NCBI GenBank assembly: GCA_016713585.1 | Contig: JADJOV010000001.1 | Coordinates: 62,001-126,000 of the forward strand | Length of the DNA: 64,000 bases | Direction of reading: 5' to 3' | DNA from: Bdellovibrionales bacterium | Lineage (GTDB): Bacteria; Bdellovibrionota; Bdellovibrionia; Bdellovibrionales; Bdellovibrionaceae | In this document: positions 46,111 through 55,627 of the stretch, in pieces | Layout of the letters: each line of letters starts with the position of its first letter | Position numbering within the stretch: the first letter of the stretch is position 1 | Made by a program: the position numbers and the translations under genes | Notes under the pieces: generated by a model | What the model saw: only the letters and a program-made list of their open reading frames with translations | The model's database searches: none | Told to the model about the DNA's origin: nothing

Positions 46111-46577
46111 AATTCGTTTTACTAACCGCCCAATCTTCGACCTCTGAATGGTGTGAATCGTCCATTTTGGAGTATCAAAAAAAAATCAATTATTTTCACG
46201 CTTTTGAGATAAAAAGAGTGAAAGGTCCAAAAATCAAAAGAGAAGGCGCTGAGACCAAGCGAGAAGCCGATTCGCAGGCGATACTTAAGGCCTTAGAGCC
46301 TGGTGATTTTGTGATTCTTCTGGATGAAAATGGAATGGAAATGAGCTCCCTTGGTTTTTCGAAAAAACTCGGTCAATGTATTGATCAGTCTACCAAAAAA
46401 ATAGTCTTCGTCATCGGAGGGCCTTATGGCGCCGATGAAGAGCTAAAAAGAAGGGCGAATCTCAAAATCTCGCTTTCTCCAATGACCATGAATCACTGGG
46501 TGGCTCAAGTTGTATTGATTGAGCAAATTTATCGGGCCATGACAATTCTGAAGGGTCTGCCCTACCATAACGTCTGA
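46107..46577 (+). CDS. rlmH: 23S rRNA pseudouridine-1915 N3-methyltransferase
   Basis: 156 residues, complete. SPOUT-class methyltransferase; the SAM-binding knot is visible as VFVIGGPYGADEEL, and the C-terminus (MTMNHWVAQVVLIEQIYRA, LKGLPYH) is typical. It methylates pseudouridine 1915 in helix 69 of 23S rRNA. It overlaps nadD-rsfS by four bases, and ComF follows after 55 bases. Confidence 0.95.
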   Translation: MKFVLLTAQSSTSEWCESSILEYQKKINYFHAFEIKRVKGPKIKREGAETKREADSQAILKALEPGDFVILLDENGMEMSSLGFSKKLGQCIDQSTKKIVFVIGGPYGADEELKRRANLKISLSPMTMNHWVAQVVLIEQIYRAMTILKGLPYHNV

Positions 46578-46632
46578 ATGCCTCTGTCAAATTCTCTCTA
46601 GGTTGGTTTCAACTTTGCACTCAAACTGAAAT

Positions 46633-47295
46633 ATGATTCTAGAGACCATTCAGAGATTTTTCGAACTGGGAGGCTGTCTTGTTTGCGGACAGCTTCAGAT
46701 TTCCGATAAAGGGGTTTGTGCGACCTGCAGCGAAGCGCTCTTTGAAACTCCTCGAGATCTTTTTCACACTGAATTCGAAGCTTTCATCGCTGACTCGCTT
46801 TATGAGTGGATTCCTGGCTATAGTGACGAGTTTTCCAATTGGATTATGAGTCTAAAGCGAGCTCCAGCCAGGAAATGGACAGCGTTGGCCGAAGAATTTT
46901 CCGCGCGCAAACTTTCAGAGAGTCATGGCGTAAATTTGGAGCGCTGCCTAGTTCCATGCCCAGCAGGAACACCGTCTCGACAACATGCTCAGCGATGGGC
47001 CGAGGCTCTGAGCCGAGTTGGCTGCGGACCGGTCAGAAATCTTCTTGAATTTGACAAAGGCGATCTTCACCGAGCACGTCTTGATCAGAAGAAGTTGAAT
47101 CGCCAGGATCGAAGACTGATTTCAATGAAACGAATTGAAAATATTACCATGCCATCACCAGGTTGTGCTTACATTTTTGTAGACGACATTGTCACCACTG
47201 GATCTACGGCTCTTTCTGCATGGAAAGCTCTAGGGAAACCGCAAAATTTTCAGGTCTGGTGTGTTGCCACAAGACCTCGCTTGCGATCTCACTAG
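46633..47295 (+). CDS. comF: ComF family phosphoribosyltransferase-like protein
   Basis: 220 residues. An N-terminal zinc-finger-like region (CLVCGQLQISDKGVCATC) is followed by a phosphoribosyltransferase fold with PRPP motif YIFVDDIVTTGSTALSA. ComF proteins are required for DNA uptake or recombination in competent bacteria, possibly a helicase-associated role. The next gene (lolA) begins 20 bases later. Complete. Confidence 0.85.
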   Translation: MILETIQRFFELGGCLVCGQLQISDKGVCATCSEALFETPRDLFHTEFEAFIADSLYEWIPGYSDEFSNWIMSLKRAPARKWTALAEEFSARKLSESHGVNLERCLVPCPAGTPSRQHAQRWAEALSRVGCGPVRNLLEFDKGDLHRARLDQKKLNRQDRRLISMKRIENITMPSPGCAYIFVDDIVTTGSTALSAWKALGKPQNFQVWCVATRPRLRSH

Positions 47296-47315
47296 ATCAT
47301 CTGTATATTCCAAAA

Positions 47316-47990
47316 ATGCAAAATTTAAGGCGCCCAATTATCTTACTTCTTTTATCAGCTGTTATCTTCTTAAGCCTCTCTGTCTTCAACTTTGCTTTTG
47401 CGAAGAAAAAGGATATCGCTGACGAAGTACTTAACAAGTACAAGACTGCAAAGTTGGTTAAGTTGGATGTTATAAAAAGAGTTAAGTCTGAAATTTTGGG
47501 TAAGGAGCAAGTCTTTGAGGGAAAAATTTTTGTATCTCAAAAACGATTTCGTTGGGATACGGAAACTCCAGATAGGTCCCAAATTCTTTATGACGGAGAT
47601 ACGATTTGGAATACTCAGTATCCTCCCAAGGAGCTTAAATCTAATCCAAATGTTGCAAAGATGAAGGTTGATCGAAACTCAAGAAAACAACTTTTGCTGT
47701 CTCTATTATTAAATAACGAACCTTTATCTAAGAACTTTAAAGTGTTGAGTCGAACCCAGATAGATGGGGTTATTAACGTGAATTTGGCACCGAAGAGCAG
47801 CGAGTTAAACATTAAAACTCTCATTGTAAAGATCGAGAGTAAAAAGAAAGAAATCTCTACGATTTCCTATACTGATGACATTGGCAACGTGACAGATATT
47901 GAGATATCTAAGGCAGTTTTTTTGCAATCGTCTGATTCTAAGTTGTTCATTTTTAGAATGCCTTCAGGCGCAACGGTGACAAATATATGA
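47316..47990 (+). CDS. lolA: Periplasmic lipoprotein carrier LolA
   Basis: About 224 residues. Signal peptide (IILLLLSAVIFLSLSVFNFAFA) and mature LolA fold (ADEVLNKYKTAKLVKLDVIK, FEGKIFVSQKRFRWDTETPDRSQILYDGDTIWNTQYP). The ATG at 47316 is chosen because the earlier ORF start lies inside comF. LolA carries lipoproteins from the inner to the outer membrane and implies a diderm envelope. It overlaps rimO by four bases. Confidence 0.85.
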   Translation: MQNLRRPIILLLLSAVIFLSLSVFNFAFAKKKDIADEVLNKYKTAKLVKLDVIKRVKSEILGKEQVFEGKIFVSQKRFRWDTETPDRSQILYDGDTIWNTQYPPKELKSNPNVAKMKVDRNSRKQLLLSLLLNNEPLSKNFKVLSRTQIDGVINVNLAPKSSELNIKTLIVKIESKKKEISTISYTDDIGNVTDIEISKAVFLQSSDSKLFIFRMPSGATVTNI

Positions 47991-49345
47991 AAGATTCAAA
48001 AGTACATTTTATCAGTCTAGGCTGTCCAAAAAATTTAGTCGATTCTGAAATTATGGCTGGAACTCTTTTGGGAGATGGCTTTCAGATAGTTAATGATGAG
48101 TCCGAGGCAGATACTGTCATTGTAAACACCTGTGGTTTTATAGAGGATTCCAAAACGGAATCCGTGCAAAGAATTTTGCAAATGGCTGAACTTAAAAAAA
48201 AAGGCCGACTGAAAAAGCTGGTCGTCGCGGGTTGCCTAACACAGAGATATAAGGAAGATCTGGTTGAGGGGCTTCCAGAGGCTGATCTTTTTGTTGGATC
48301 CGGCGAGTTTCAAAATATTTCAAAAATTCTCAAGGGCTCAATAGCTGGAGCCGCGGAGAAGAGGTATTTTAATTTGCCGACCTATCTTCAAGAAGAGAAA
48401 ACTCCACGGGTGAACTCCCAACCCGGACATCGCGCCTATTTGAAGATTTCAGAGGGATGTATGAAGAGGTGCGCGTTTTGCGCTATTCCGCTGATTCGTG
48501 GGAATCTTCAATCCAGAACTATCGCAAATATTGTCAGTGAGGCGAAGCTGTTGGCCCACCAGGGTGTTAAAGAGTTAATTATTATCAGTCATGATTTTAC
48601 AGATTATGGTTGGGACATACGCAGAAAGGATCCTCGGGCCTTGGAGTCTCCAGTTGAATTACTCAGGGCGCTCAATGAGGTAGACGGAATCAAGTGGATT
48701 CGTCTTTTATACCTTTATCCAGATGGCATTACGCCAGAAATGTTAGAACTGATTAAGGCAAGTGACAAACTTGTTAAATATTTTGATATGCCTCTTCAAC
48801 ATATCAATGACAGACTTCTTAAGTCGATGAATCGCAAGATGACTCGCAATGAGATCGAAACTGTATTACAAAACATCAGGGAGAGTATTCCTGACGCTGT
48901 TATTAGGACCCAGTTTATTGTGGGTTTTCCGGGAGAGACTAATGAACAGTTTGAGGAATTGTTGAGTTTTATTGCCGCTCAGAAGTTCGATCGAGTCGGA
49001 TGCTTTAAATATTCTCCTGAGGAAGATACTCCTGGTGGAAAGATGGATGGACAGATTGATGAGGCGACAAAGCAACAAAGATATGAAGCAGTCATGGAGG
49101 TTCAACAGAATATTTCCCGTGAGAAACACCGGGAATTTGTTGGGAAAACGGTGGAAGTTGTGGTTGAGGGCTTAAGTGAGGAGACTGATTTGCTTTTGCA
49201 GGGGCGAACGAGTCAGCAGGCGCCGGAAATCGACGGGGTTGTTTTAATTAATGACGGCGAGGCCCGGATAGGTGAATTTGTTAGAGTGAAAATCACTGAT
49301 AGTATGGAATATGATTTGATTGGTGAAATAGTTAAAGGGGTTTAG
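47987..49345 (+). CDS. rimO: Ribosomal protein S12 methylthiotransferase RimO
   Basis: 452 residues, complete. UPF0004 domain with three Cys (HFISLGCPKNLVDSE, TCGFIEDSK, AGCLTQRY), radical SAM CMKRCAFCAIPLIRG and a C-terminal TRAM domain. It methylthiolates Asp88 of S12. Overlaps lolA by four bases; the next gene starts five bases after the stop. Confidence 0.95.
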   Translation: MKDSKVHFISLGCPKNLVDSEIMAGTLLGDGFQIVNDESEADTVIVNTCGFIEDSKTESVQRILQMAELKKKGRLKKLVVAGCLTQRYKEDLVEGLPEADLFVGSGEFQNISKILKGSIAGAAEKRYFNLPTYLQEEKTPRVNSQPGHRAYLKISEGCMKRCAFCAIPLIRGNLQSRTIANIVSEAKLLAHQGVKELIIISHDFTDYGWDIRRKDPRALESPVELLRALNEVDGIKWIRLLYLYPDGITPEMLELIKASDKLVKYFDMPLQHINDRLLKSMNRKMTRNEIETVLQNIRESIPDAVIRTQFIVGFPGETNEQFEELLSFIAAQKFDRVGCFKYSPEEDTPGGKMDGQIDEATKQQRYEAVMEVQQNISREKHREFVGKTVEVVVEGLSEETDLLLQGRTSQQAPEIDGVVLINDGEARIGEFVRVKITDSMEYDLIGEIVKGV

Positions 49346-49349
49346 AGTT

Positions 49350-49869
49350 ATGGACGAAAAACTTCTCAATCTCATTATTATTCAAACCCGAGATATAGGT
49401 CCTGGATTTCAGCTGGCAAATCGAGCCGCCACTTTAGATTGCGAGATCCTCGAGTTGTCAATTATGGGAAAAGGGCACTTGTCATTTTGTCGACGGGGGA
49501 AAATGACCCAGAGTTGATTCGCAGTAAAATTGGAGATCGGGACGCCCTGATTTCGACTCATAAAATTTGCCGGGGTCCATTTTTGACGCGTATTTGAGTG
49601 TGAATGAGCCTGGGAAACTCAGTTCTGATCTTGTCATATTTGAAGGCCCCTTTTTGGGCCACTTATTTGAAATTTGTCAAAAATTACCTGAAGCTAAAAT
49701 TTTAGATATTCGGCTGATGCGGGGTTCGTCACCAAAGGCTTATTTAATGCTCTCAGCTGTTGATGCGGAAGTTCTTGGTGGTCTACATAGTCATCAGGTC
49801 ATGATAACCCACATAACGGAACTTAGTTCTACATTGAAATCTTATTTTGAAATTGTACCCAATCAATAA
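49350..49869 (+). pseudogene. Small protein of unknown function, two -1 frameshifts
   Basis: About 173 residues when joined; no family recognised. Piece 1 starts at ATG 49350 (DEKLLNLIIIQTRDIGPGFQ), piece 2 is ALVILSTGENDPELIRSKIG, and piece 3 is SIFDAYLSVNEPGKLSSDLVIFEG. Adding one A to an A4 run near 49468 and one A to the A4 run at 49562-49565 joins all three without other changes (MGKRALVIL and HKNLPGSIF). The stop is TAA at 49869. It follows rimO with no gap and is probably the last gene of the obgE block. Confidence 0.6.
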
Positions 49870-49914
49870 TTAGCGCTATTTTTGGATGCAGTCCTTCTAT
49901 TGCTAAATAGGGTT

Positions 49915-51086
49915 TTAGCGGCCACCAGAACAGGTATTTGCTAAATTTTCGAATTTGACGAGCCAACTTGCAAGTTTTGATGTTTTAAGCTGAGAAGCAA
50001 TTCGACGAACGACCACTGCATTTTTGTAACTAATATCGCAGGCCAATTTAAGGTAATTTAGGCTTTTTTCAAACTTCTGCAGCTCAGAAGCTGCGACCCC
50101 GGCGCCGACAAGACAAGTTTCTGTTTGTTTGTTTAAGAGAAGGCACTGTTCGTAAAATTTAAAGGCTTCAATAAAGTTTTTTTCTTCGCTCATGGACTTC
50201 GCATATGATTCGAGTGCAAAGAGTGATTTTGGGAACTTCTTTGCGGCTTCCTTTAGAATTTTGATACCTTTTTCATTTTCCCCAATTTGTCTATAAACAA
50301 GGCCCAAGTAGACGTGGCTATCGGGAGAGCTATCGTCAAGTTGAATGGCTTTGTTGCAGGATTCGATGGCAGGATCGTTGACGCCATCGAGAAAATCAAT
50401 CTTGCAGAGTTTCGCAAAAAACTCATGCTTTGGCCCGATTTTTTCAATCATATCTTGATAAACTAAACGTAATTCATAGAAATTTGGTTTGTCCTTTCGA
50501 TCGTAGATTTTAGCAATTTCCTCATAGGCGGGAACATACTTTGGATCTGCTTCAAGGGCTTTCTTCAAACTCTCTAAACCGAGGGAGGGCAGCTTTTGTC
50601 GCTTACTCTCGGCTGGAGATAGTTGCCTGGATTTGGAAAGATAGGCTCGTCCTTGAAGTGTGAGAGCCTCAGCGTCGTTTGCTCGCTTTGAAAGCAAAAT
50701 CTGGATCGCCTTGAGGATTTGATCTTGTTCATTCCGCTTTTCGTGGGCCTTAATCAGGAGGAGCATGTCCTGGCGCTCAATTTTTCAATATTCTCCCAGA
50801 GAAGAGCGCTTGCCTTCTCATAGTCCTCAGAGTCAAAAAAACCCTGAGCTAACGCCGAGATGATTTTCACATCCTTTGGATTTGCCTTGAATTGCGCCTT
50901 GAGGTCTTCGATGCGTGAAGATTTCTGACTTTCAAGGCCATAGGCCAGAGTTCCAAAAGACAGGCAGAAATTACTACAGGCTATAAGTGAAAAACGAACG
51001 ACCCATTTTGAGACAAAAGCTGGAAAATGCTCTCGAAGGCCGAAAAAAGATCCGATACTTCTAGATGTGAGGAGTAACTTCTTCAT
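49915..51086 (-). pseudogene. Exported TPR-repeat protein, -1 frameshift
   Basis: About 390 residues when joined. A signal peptide (VVRFSLIACSNFCLSFG) is followed by several TPR-like repeats (DVKIISALAQGFFDSEDYEKASALL; GLESLKKALEADPKYVPAYEEIAKIYDR; SPDSHVYLGLVYRQIGENEKGIKIL; ALESYAKSMSEEKNFIEAFKFYEQCLLLN). The frame breaks at the A5/T5 run 50781-50785. One more base gives NIEKIERQDMLLLIKAHEKRN. TPR proteins of this sort serve as envelope scaffolds or pilus-assembly factors; the divergent neighbour is a pilin-like gene. Start ATG 51086. Confidence 0.75.
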
Positions 51087-51137
51087 TCTGTAAGTTTGAG
51101 TTTGAAATGGGAAATTGTCATTGGAATTTTGATTGAA

Positions 51138-51185
51138 TTGTTTTTGGAGTTGTTTTTGGAGTTGTCTTTGGAGTTGTTTTTGGAA
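51138..51185. repeat. 12-bp tandem repeat, four copies, between the TPR and pilin-like genes
   Basis: TTGTTTTTGGAG in four consecutive copies, with slight variation in the third and fourth (TCTTTGGAG, TTTTTGGAA). It occupies the short region between the divergent genes, just upstream of the ribosome site (GGAAGAG) of the pilin-like gene. Confidence 0.8.
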
Positions 51186-51200
51186 TTGGAAGAGAGCGAA

Positions 51201-52079
51201 ATGAAACAAAGGTCAAATTCTGGTCAAGCGGTAGTCGAATATATTCTCATTTTGGTGGTGTCGGTGACCCTGATCCTTAGTCTTGCTTCAGTTATTTTTA
51301 CTCCCTTTCAAATCTTCTTAAATCAATTTTTGGGCGAATATGTGAGTTGTCTTTTAGAGAGCGGCGAGTTGCCTCCCATGGGGACTGATTCGTTAAAGGC
51401 AAAGACCTCATGCCCCATTCCCAAATTTAAGGGCGGTGCTCCTGTGTCAATTCCCGGGGGGCCCACAGGTTCGGGCTATAGTAGTTCGAGCAGCTCGAAT
51501 GGATCTAACGGGTCTTCTTCCGGATCAAGTGATTCGGATAAGAATGGCTCGAATTCAGATGGTTCAAATTCTGATGATTCGTCAAAGAATAGGCAAGGCT
51601 CCCGAGGCAACTTAAATAGCGGTGGCTCGGGTGGGATGGGCAGTCGGCCAACGGCCAGTGATGGTGCTGGAGGAAATTCCTCAAAGTCACGGGAGCTTGA
51701 GATTTCAGATCAGGCGGGGAGTGGAGGACCTGGAACTTTCAGCGGTAACAGGTTTGCAAATACTGCGCTTGGATTGTCGGGCAAAAAGACAAGGGCCATT
51801 GGATTAGATGGAATGACTGATGAACAAAAAAGCAAGCTGAAACCCAGCGAGCGGGGAGGCCAAACTAAAATCAGCGCAGGAGATGGAATGATTGTTAAGG
51901 AGAAGAAGACCACGATTAAGCCTCCAGAAAGAAAAGTTGCAGGCGTCGCTGAAGAGGAGGATTCGGGGTTTCAGTTTGGCAATTTGATTAGAATTCTGTT
52001 TATCGTTGGTATCATCGTGATCATTATTGCATTGATTGGCGGCCAAGTGGCTCAGATGGTGAAGAGTTGGGAATCGTAA
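51201..52079 (+). CDS. Pilin-like protein with a long Ser/Gly-rich surface region and a C-terminal membrane helix
   Basis: About 292 residues from ATG 51201. The start NSGQAVVEYILILVVSVTLILSLASVI is that of class III (TadE/Flp-like) pilins or pseudopilins: Gly/Ala, Val-Glu-Tyr, then a hydrophobic stretch. A domain with two Cys follows (VSCLLESGEL, KTSCPIPKF). Then comes an ~150-residue flexible region of almost only Ser, Gly, Asn and Asp. A C-terminal transmembrane helix (ILFIVGIIVIIIALIGGQVA) closes it. It would be held in the membrane at both ends, with the Ser-rich part as a periplasmic loop. The function is unknown; I do not recognise a family. Confidence 0.6.
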   Translation: MKQRSNSGQAVVEYILILVVSVTLILSLASVIFTPFQIFLNQFLGEYVSCLLESGELPPMGTDSLKAKTSCPIPKFKGGAPVSIPGGPTGSGYSSSSSSNGSNGSSSGSSDSDKNGSNSDGSNSDDSSKNRQGSRGNLNSGGSGGMGSRPTASDGAGGNSSKSRELEISDQAGSGGPGTFSGNRFANTALGLSGKKTRAIGLDGMTDEQKSKLKPSERGGQTKISAGDGMIVKEKKTTIKPPERKVAGVAEEEDSGFQFGNLIRILFIVGIIVIIIALIGGQVAQMVKSWES

Positions 52080-52120
52080 ACTCAGCGCGTCCTAAAAATA
52101 TACAGCCTAGGTGACAAGTT

Positions 52121-52576
52121 TTGCAACTTCATCAGGTTTTGCTTGAATCTATTCCCAAAGTCTTAGATATGAAATTAGTGGAAAAAATTTTTGAGATAAA
52201 CGTTAAGAAAAAGTTCAGTTTTTCTGAACTCAATAGACTTATTCCGTTGGTATTAAAACTTACTGATGCTGCTCAGTTAGAGGTCAATCACCTGTTGAGT
52301 CGGATAGATTCCAAGTCGAAGTTAAGAAATTCCTTGGAAAAGAATCAGGAGTTAGAATATCAAATCAACGGAATTATCGATCGCTGGGAAAGCAAAATCG
52401 AGAAGCTTGGCGGGTATCCGAAGGGGCTTTGGTTAGCTGATTTTGACTCTGGTGAAGGGTTCTATTGCTGGAAATTCCCTGAACCTGAGATTCAGTTCTA
52501 TCATGGATACCAAGACGGTTTTTCTGGACGAAAGCCTATAAATCATCACTCCTTGCCCATCATAGGTTTAAGTTGA
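52121..52576 (+). CDS. DUF2203 family protein
   Basis: 151 residues. The C-terminal GLWLADFDSGEGFYCWKFPEPEIQFYHGYQDGFSGRKPI is the family signature. The N-terminal half (FSFSELNRLIPLVLKLTDAAQLEV) is helical. TTG at 52121 has AGGTGA upstream. DUF2203 proteins are small and of unknown function. It is separated from nadE by a few bases' overlap. Confidence 0.75.
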   Translation: MQLHQVLLESIPKVLDMKLVEKIFEINVKKKFSFSELNRLIPLVLKLTDAAQLEVNHLLSRIDSKSKLRNSLEKNQELEYQINGIIDRWESKIEKLGGYPKGLWLADFDSGEGFYCWKFPEPEIQFYHGYQDGFSGRKPINHHSLPIIGLS

Positions 52577-54267
52577 ATAAGGGAACCATGAAGGCCAACT
52601 CAGGGGTTCGACAGAATAAGACTCGAAAAAAGACTCAAAAAGAGACTCGAATTGGCATCGCACAGATAGACTCCACCTTAGGTGACTTTAAGACCAATAA
52701 AACTAAAATTTTAGAAGCCATATTGAAGGCTGAAGACCGAAAGTGTTCGATGGTGGTTTTTCCGGAGTGTGCTCTATTTGGGTATCATCCTTTTGATATG
52801 CTAGAGAGAACGGATTTGATCGAATATCAAAACAGAGCTTTTTCTGAGATAGTAAAAAAAATACCAAAAGATATGGCTGTAATTTTTGGTCTTTTGACTA
52901 TAAACGAGAAAAAGAAAGGACGTCCTTACTTCAATTCGGCAGTCCTCTTGATTAGGGGAAAAAAGCCAAAATTTTTTAATAAGCAATTATTGCCGACGGG
53001 GGATGTTTTTGACGAGGCCCGGTTCGTCGAACCTGGGGACCTAACCAAAAATTACTTTACCTGGAAAGGGGCCCGTTTTTTCCTAACGATTTGTGAAGAC
53101 ATTTGGGGCTGGCCAAATCCAAAGGGATATTCAGCCTATAAGGAAAACCCTCTTTCGAAGGTGCCTAAACAAAAAGTAGATCTAGTGATTAACTTGAGCG
53201 CGTCACCGTTTCACCTTGGTAAGATGCAGGCCAGAGAGTACATGACCCGTCAAACGGCTTCATATTTCAAGGCTCCCTTGCTCTATGTTAATCTTGTAGG
53301 GGCGCAGGACGAGATTATTTTCGATGGAACAAGTTTTCTAATGTCGCGGCGAGGGCGTCGGGTTTTTTCTTGTGAATCTTTTCGGGAAGACTTCAATGTT
53401 TTTGATCTTAAGACGCACAAACATTGGTCGGCAGCGCGAGCCTTGCCAGATATTGAAAAATTGCGAAGAGCTTTAGTCTTGGGAATTCAGGATTTTTGCC
53501 GAAAGGTTGGAATCGATCGGGTGCACTTGGGTTTAAGTGGCGGCATTGACTCGGCACTTGTGTCCTGCCTTGCTGTTGATGCTCTCGGATCTAGAAATGT
53601 GAGGGGAATTGGAATTCCTGGGCCCCATAGCAGTCCAGAGAGTCTGACCCTTGCAAGGCAGCTGAGCGAACGCCTTGGAATAGAATTTTCAGAAATTAGC
53701 ATTAATTCGACTTATCAAACCGTTATTGAGGCTCTTGCAAGGAGCTTTGATCATCGCCAGTTTAGTATAGTGAATGAGAATGTTCAGGCGCGACTTCGTG
53801 GGTTGTTTTTGATGGCCTATGCAAATCAAAGTCAAAGTTTGTTGTTAACTACTGGAAATAAAAGTGAATACGCGACTGGATACGCAACCCTCTATGGGGA
53901 TATGTGCGGGGGACTTGCGCCCATTGGTGATCTCACAAAAAAACAAGTGTACCAGTTGGCTGAGTTATATAACTCTCAGCATGAAGTTATCCCGCCAGAA
54001 ATCATTAAAAGAGCTCCAACCGCAGAACTTAGACCTAATCAGAAAGATCAAGACACTTTGCCGCCTTACGAAGTCCTCGATGAGTCGGTCGAGAGACTGG
54101 TGACCAGGTCGAAAATGGGCAAAACAACCACGGATAAATGGTTATCAAAGGTACTAATGAAAACCGAGTTCAAACGTTGGCAAGCTGCACCTATTTTAAA
54201 GGTTTCGGAGCATTCTTTTGGCCGGGGTCGAAGATGGCCAGTGGCCCATAAAGCATGGATTTACTAA
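52573..54267 (+). CDS. nadE: Glutamine-hydrolysing NAD+ synthetase
   Basis: 564 residues, complete. N-terminal CN-hydrolase glutaminase with the Glu (VVFPECALFG), Lys (FFNKQLLPT) and Cys (FLTICEDIWGW) residues; C-terminal synthetase with SGGIDSALVSCLAVDALG and LLTTGNKSEYATGYATLYGDM. It makes NAD from NaAD, ATP and glutamine. Together with nadD this window holds two late NAD-synthesis steps. TTG 52573 overlaps the DUF2203 stop; ATG 52588 is an alternative start. Confidence 0.9.
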   Translation: MNKGTMKANSGVRQNKTRKKTQKETRIGIAQIDSTLGDFKTNKTKILEAILKAEDRKCSMVVFPECALFGYHPFDMLERTDLIEYQNRAFSEIVKKIPKDMAVIFGLLTINEKKKGRPYFNSAVLLIRGKKPKFFNKQLLPTGDVFDEARFVEPGDLTKNYFTWKGARFFLTICEDIWGWPNPKGYSAYKENPLSKVPKQKVDLVINLSASPFHLGKMQAREYMTRQTASYFKAPLLYVNLVGAQDEIIFDGTSFLMSRRGRRVFSCESFREDFNVFDLKTHKHWSAARALPDIEKLRRALVLGIQDFCRKVGIDRVHLGLSGGIDSALVSCLAVDALGSRNVRGIGIPGPHSSPESLTLARQLSERLGIEFSEISINSTYQTVIEALARSFDHRQFSIVNENVQARLRGLFLMAYANQSQSLLLTTGNKSEYATGYATLYGDMCGGLAPIGDLTKKQVYQLAELYNSQHEVIPPEIIKRAPTAELRPNQKDQDTLPPYEVLDESVERLVTRSKMGKTTTDKWLSKVLMKTEFKRWQAAPILKVSEHSFGRGRRWPVAHKAWIY

Positions 54268-54286
54268 AAAAATACGAAAAGAGATA

Positions 54287-54901
54287 TTAGAACATTAAAA
54301 GTTCAAGCTGCTTTGGTTGACGAATAATTTGTGGAAATTTGAATTCTGGTTTTCCTGTCAACGCGATCAAATTTTCGAGCTTGGGGACTTGTCCCCCAAT
54401 GGAAATTCGTTTCAAAAGCTGTTGAAACAAGATCCCACAATAGGTGGCATCGGCCTCAGCTCGGTGAAATTCGGAGGATGGCATTTTCAAATGCTTGACT
54501 AAAGTTCCAAGTTTATAATTAATTAATCCAGGAAAAACCTTTCGAGCTAATGGGAGAGTGTCAATGATAACTCCGCGAGGGGCAGGAGCCTCAAAGCGCT
54601 TGATGTCGGCAATCAAGAACTGTGCATCAAAAGGCGCGTTGTGCGCAACCATAACATCATCACCGCAAAATTCAGCAAATGAGCCTAGAAGGGATTCGAT
54701 CAAAGGCTGACCCGTCACCATCGCATTTGAAATGCCATTGACGGCTGACGCACCAGGGGGAATAGGACGTTTGGGATCGACCAAGGTAGAAAATATACTT
54801 TCTACCTGTCCATCAATAAAACGAACCGCACCAATTTCGACAATAGCGTCAGCTCCAGCTACAGTCCCAGTTGTTTCCAAATCGAAGGCAATAAATCTCA
54901 T
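54287..54901 (-). CDS. DnaQ-like DEDDh exonuclease
   Basis: About 204 residues from ATG 54901. IAFDLETTG starts the DEDDh exonuclease domain; VAHNAPFDAQFL gives the second Asp, and HRAEADATYCG the His and last Asp. Size and domain fit the free DNA polymerase III epsilon subunit or another proofreading-type exonuclease; no polymerase is fused. Complete. It lies between nadE (convergent) and the prepilin genes. Confidence 0.75.
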   Translation of the reverse strand: MRFIAFDLETTGTVAGADAIVEIGAVRFIDGQVESIFSTLVDPKRPIPPGASAVNGISNAMVTGQPLIESLLGSFAEFCGDDVMVAHNAPFDAQFLIADIKRFEAPAPRGVIIDTLPLARKVFPGLINYKLGTLVKHLKMPSSEFHRAEADATYCGILFQQLLKRISIGGQVPKLENLIALTGKPEFKFPQIIRQPKQLELLMF

Positions 54902-54949
54902 AGAGTTATTGATACAAAAGGCAATGAAGAGATTCAATCTCTAAAGTAA

Positions 54950-55627
54950 CTAATTTTGAAGAACGGTCGCTGACATCCGGTAAACTTTGGCATCTCCATT
55001 TTGGCTAGTGTCTGCGTGGTACACGAAATTCCCATTACTGATGATTCCGACTCCAATTGTAAACTCAAACCCGTTGGCAGCAGCGCCACAGATACTGCCA
55101 GAAGTGCCCTGGAAATCCGGAATTGAAACACTGCCTCCACACAGGGGGCGAAATTGAATAATGGCCTGCATGGGGCAGCTTTCTGAGGGTTCATTTGCTC
55201 CACGACTGTCGCAACGACCACCCGCTGCATTGAAAAGAATCTTATTGGAGTTCAATCCGCCAGCGGTTGTGGTTAGCCCTGCAGGGGGCGCCGGCCACGC
55301 GCCGCCTTGGTAGATGACCGGTGGGTTGGGAGCGTAGAGAATCATATCATAAGAAATTTTTTCGTCACAAGGAGAGGGTGTGCCAGTGAGGCAACGAACG
55401 AGCTCCGAATTTGTGCTAAATCGTGAATTTCGAATGGTAATCTGTTGTGCAAGCATTTGATCGAGCATGGAAAGAAGGTGAATCCTGGCTGCGGAAAGGT
55501 TCGTCCTCTGGGTTTCCTTGTATCCTTGAATTTGCCGAGCCAACATATAAGTTTGTCCAATTAAAATAGCAAGACCAAAGGCCATAACAAGGACTAGGAC
55601 TGAAGCGCCACGCCGGGATCTAATCAA
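54950..55627 (-). CDS. Type IV minor pilin-like protein
   Basis: About 225 residues. TTG 55627 overlaps the stop of the upstream gene by eight bases. After a short basic leader (RSRRGASVLVLVMAFG) there is a hydrophobic alpha-helix typical of pseudopilins (AILIGQTYMLARQIQGYK), then a Cys-rich C-terminal domain (RCLTGTPSPCDEKI; RPLCGGSVSIPDF). No Gly/Phe prepilin motif is obvious, so it may be another kind of anchored protein. The position beside a large prepilin gene suggests a tip complex or minor pilin. Confidence 0.55.
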   Translation of the reverse strand: MIRSRRGASVLVLVMAFGLAILIGQTYMLARQIQGYKETQRTNLSAARIHLLSMLDQMLAQQITIRNSRFSTNSELVRCLTGTPSPCDEKISYDMILYAPNPPVIYQGGAWPAPPAGLTTTAGGLNSNKILFNAAGGRCDSRGANEPSESCPMQAIIQFRPLCGGSVSIPDFQGTSGSICGAAANGFEFTIGVGIISNGNFVYHADTSQNGDAKVYRMSATVLQN

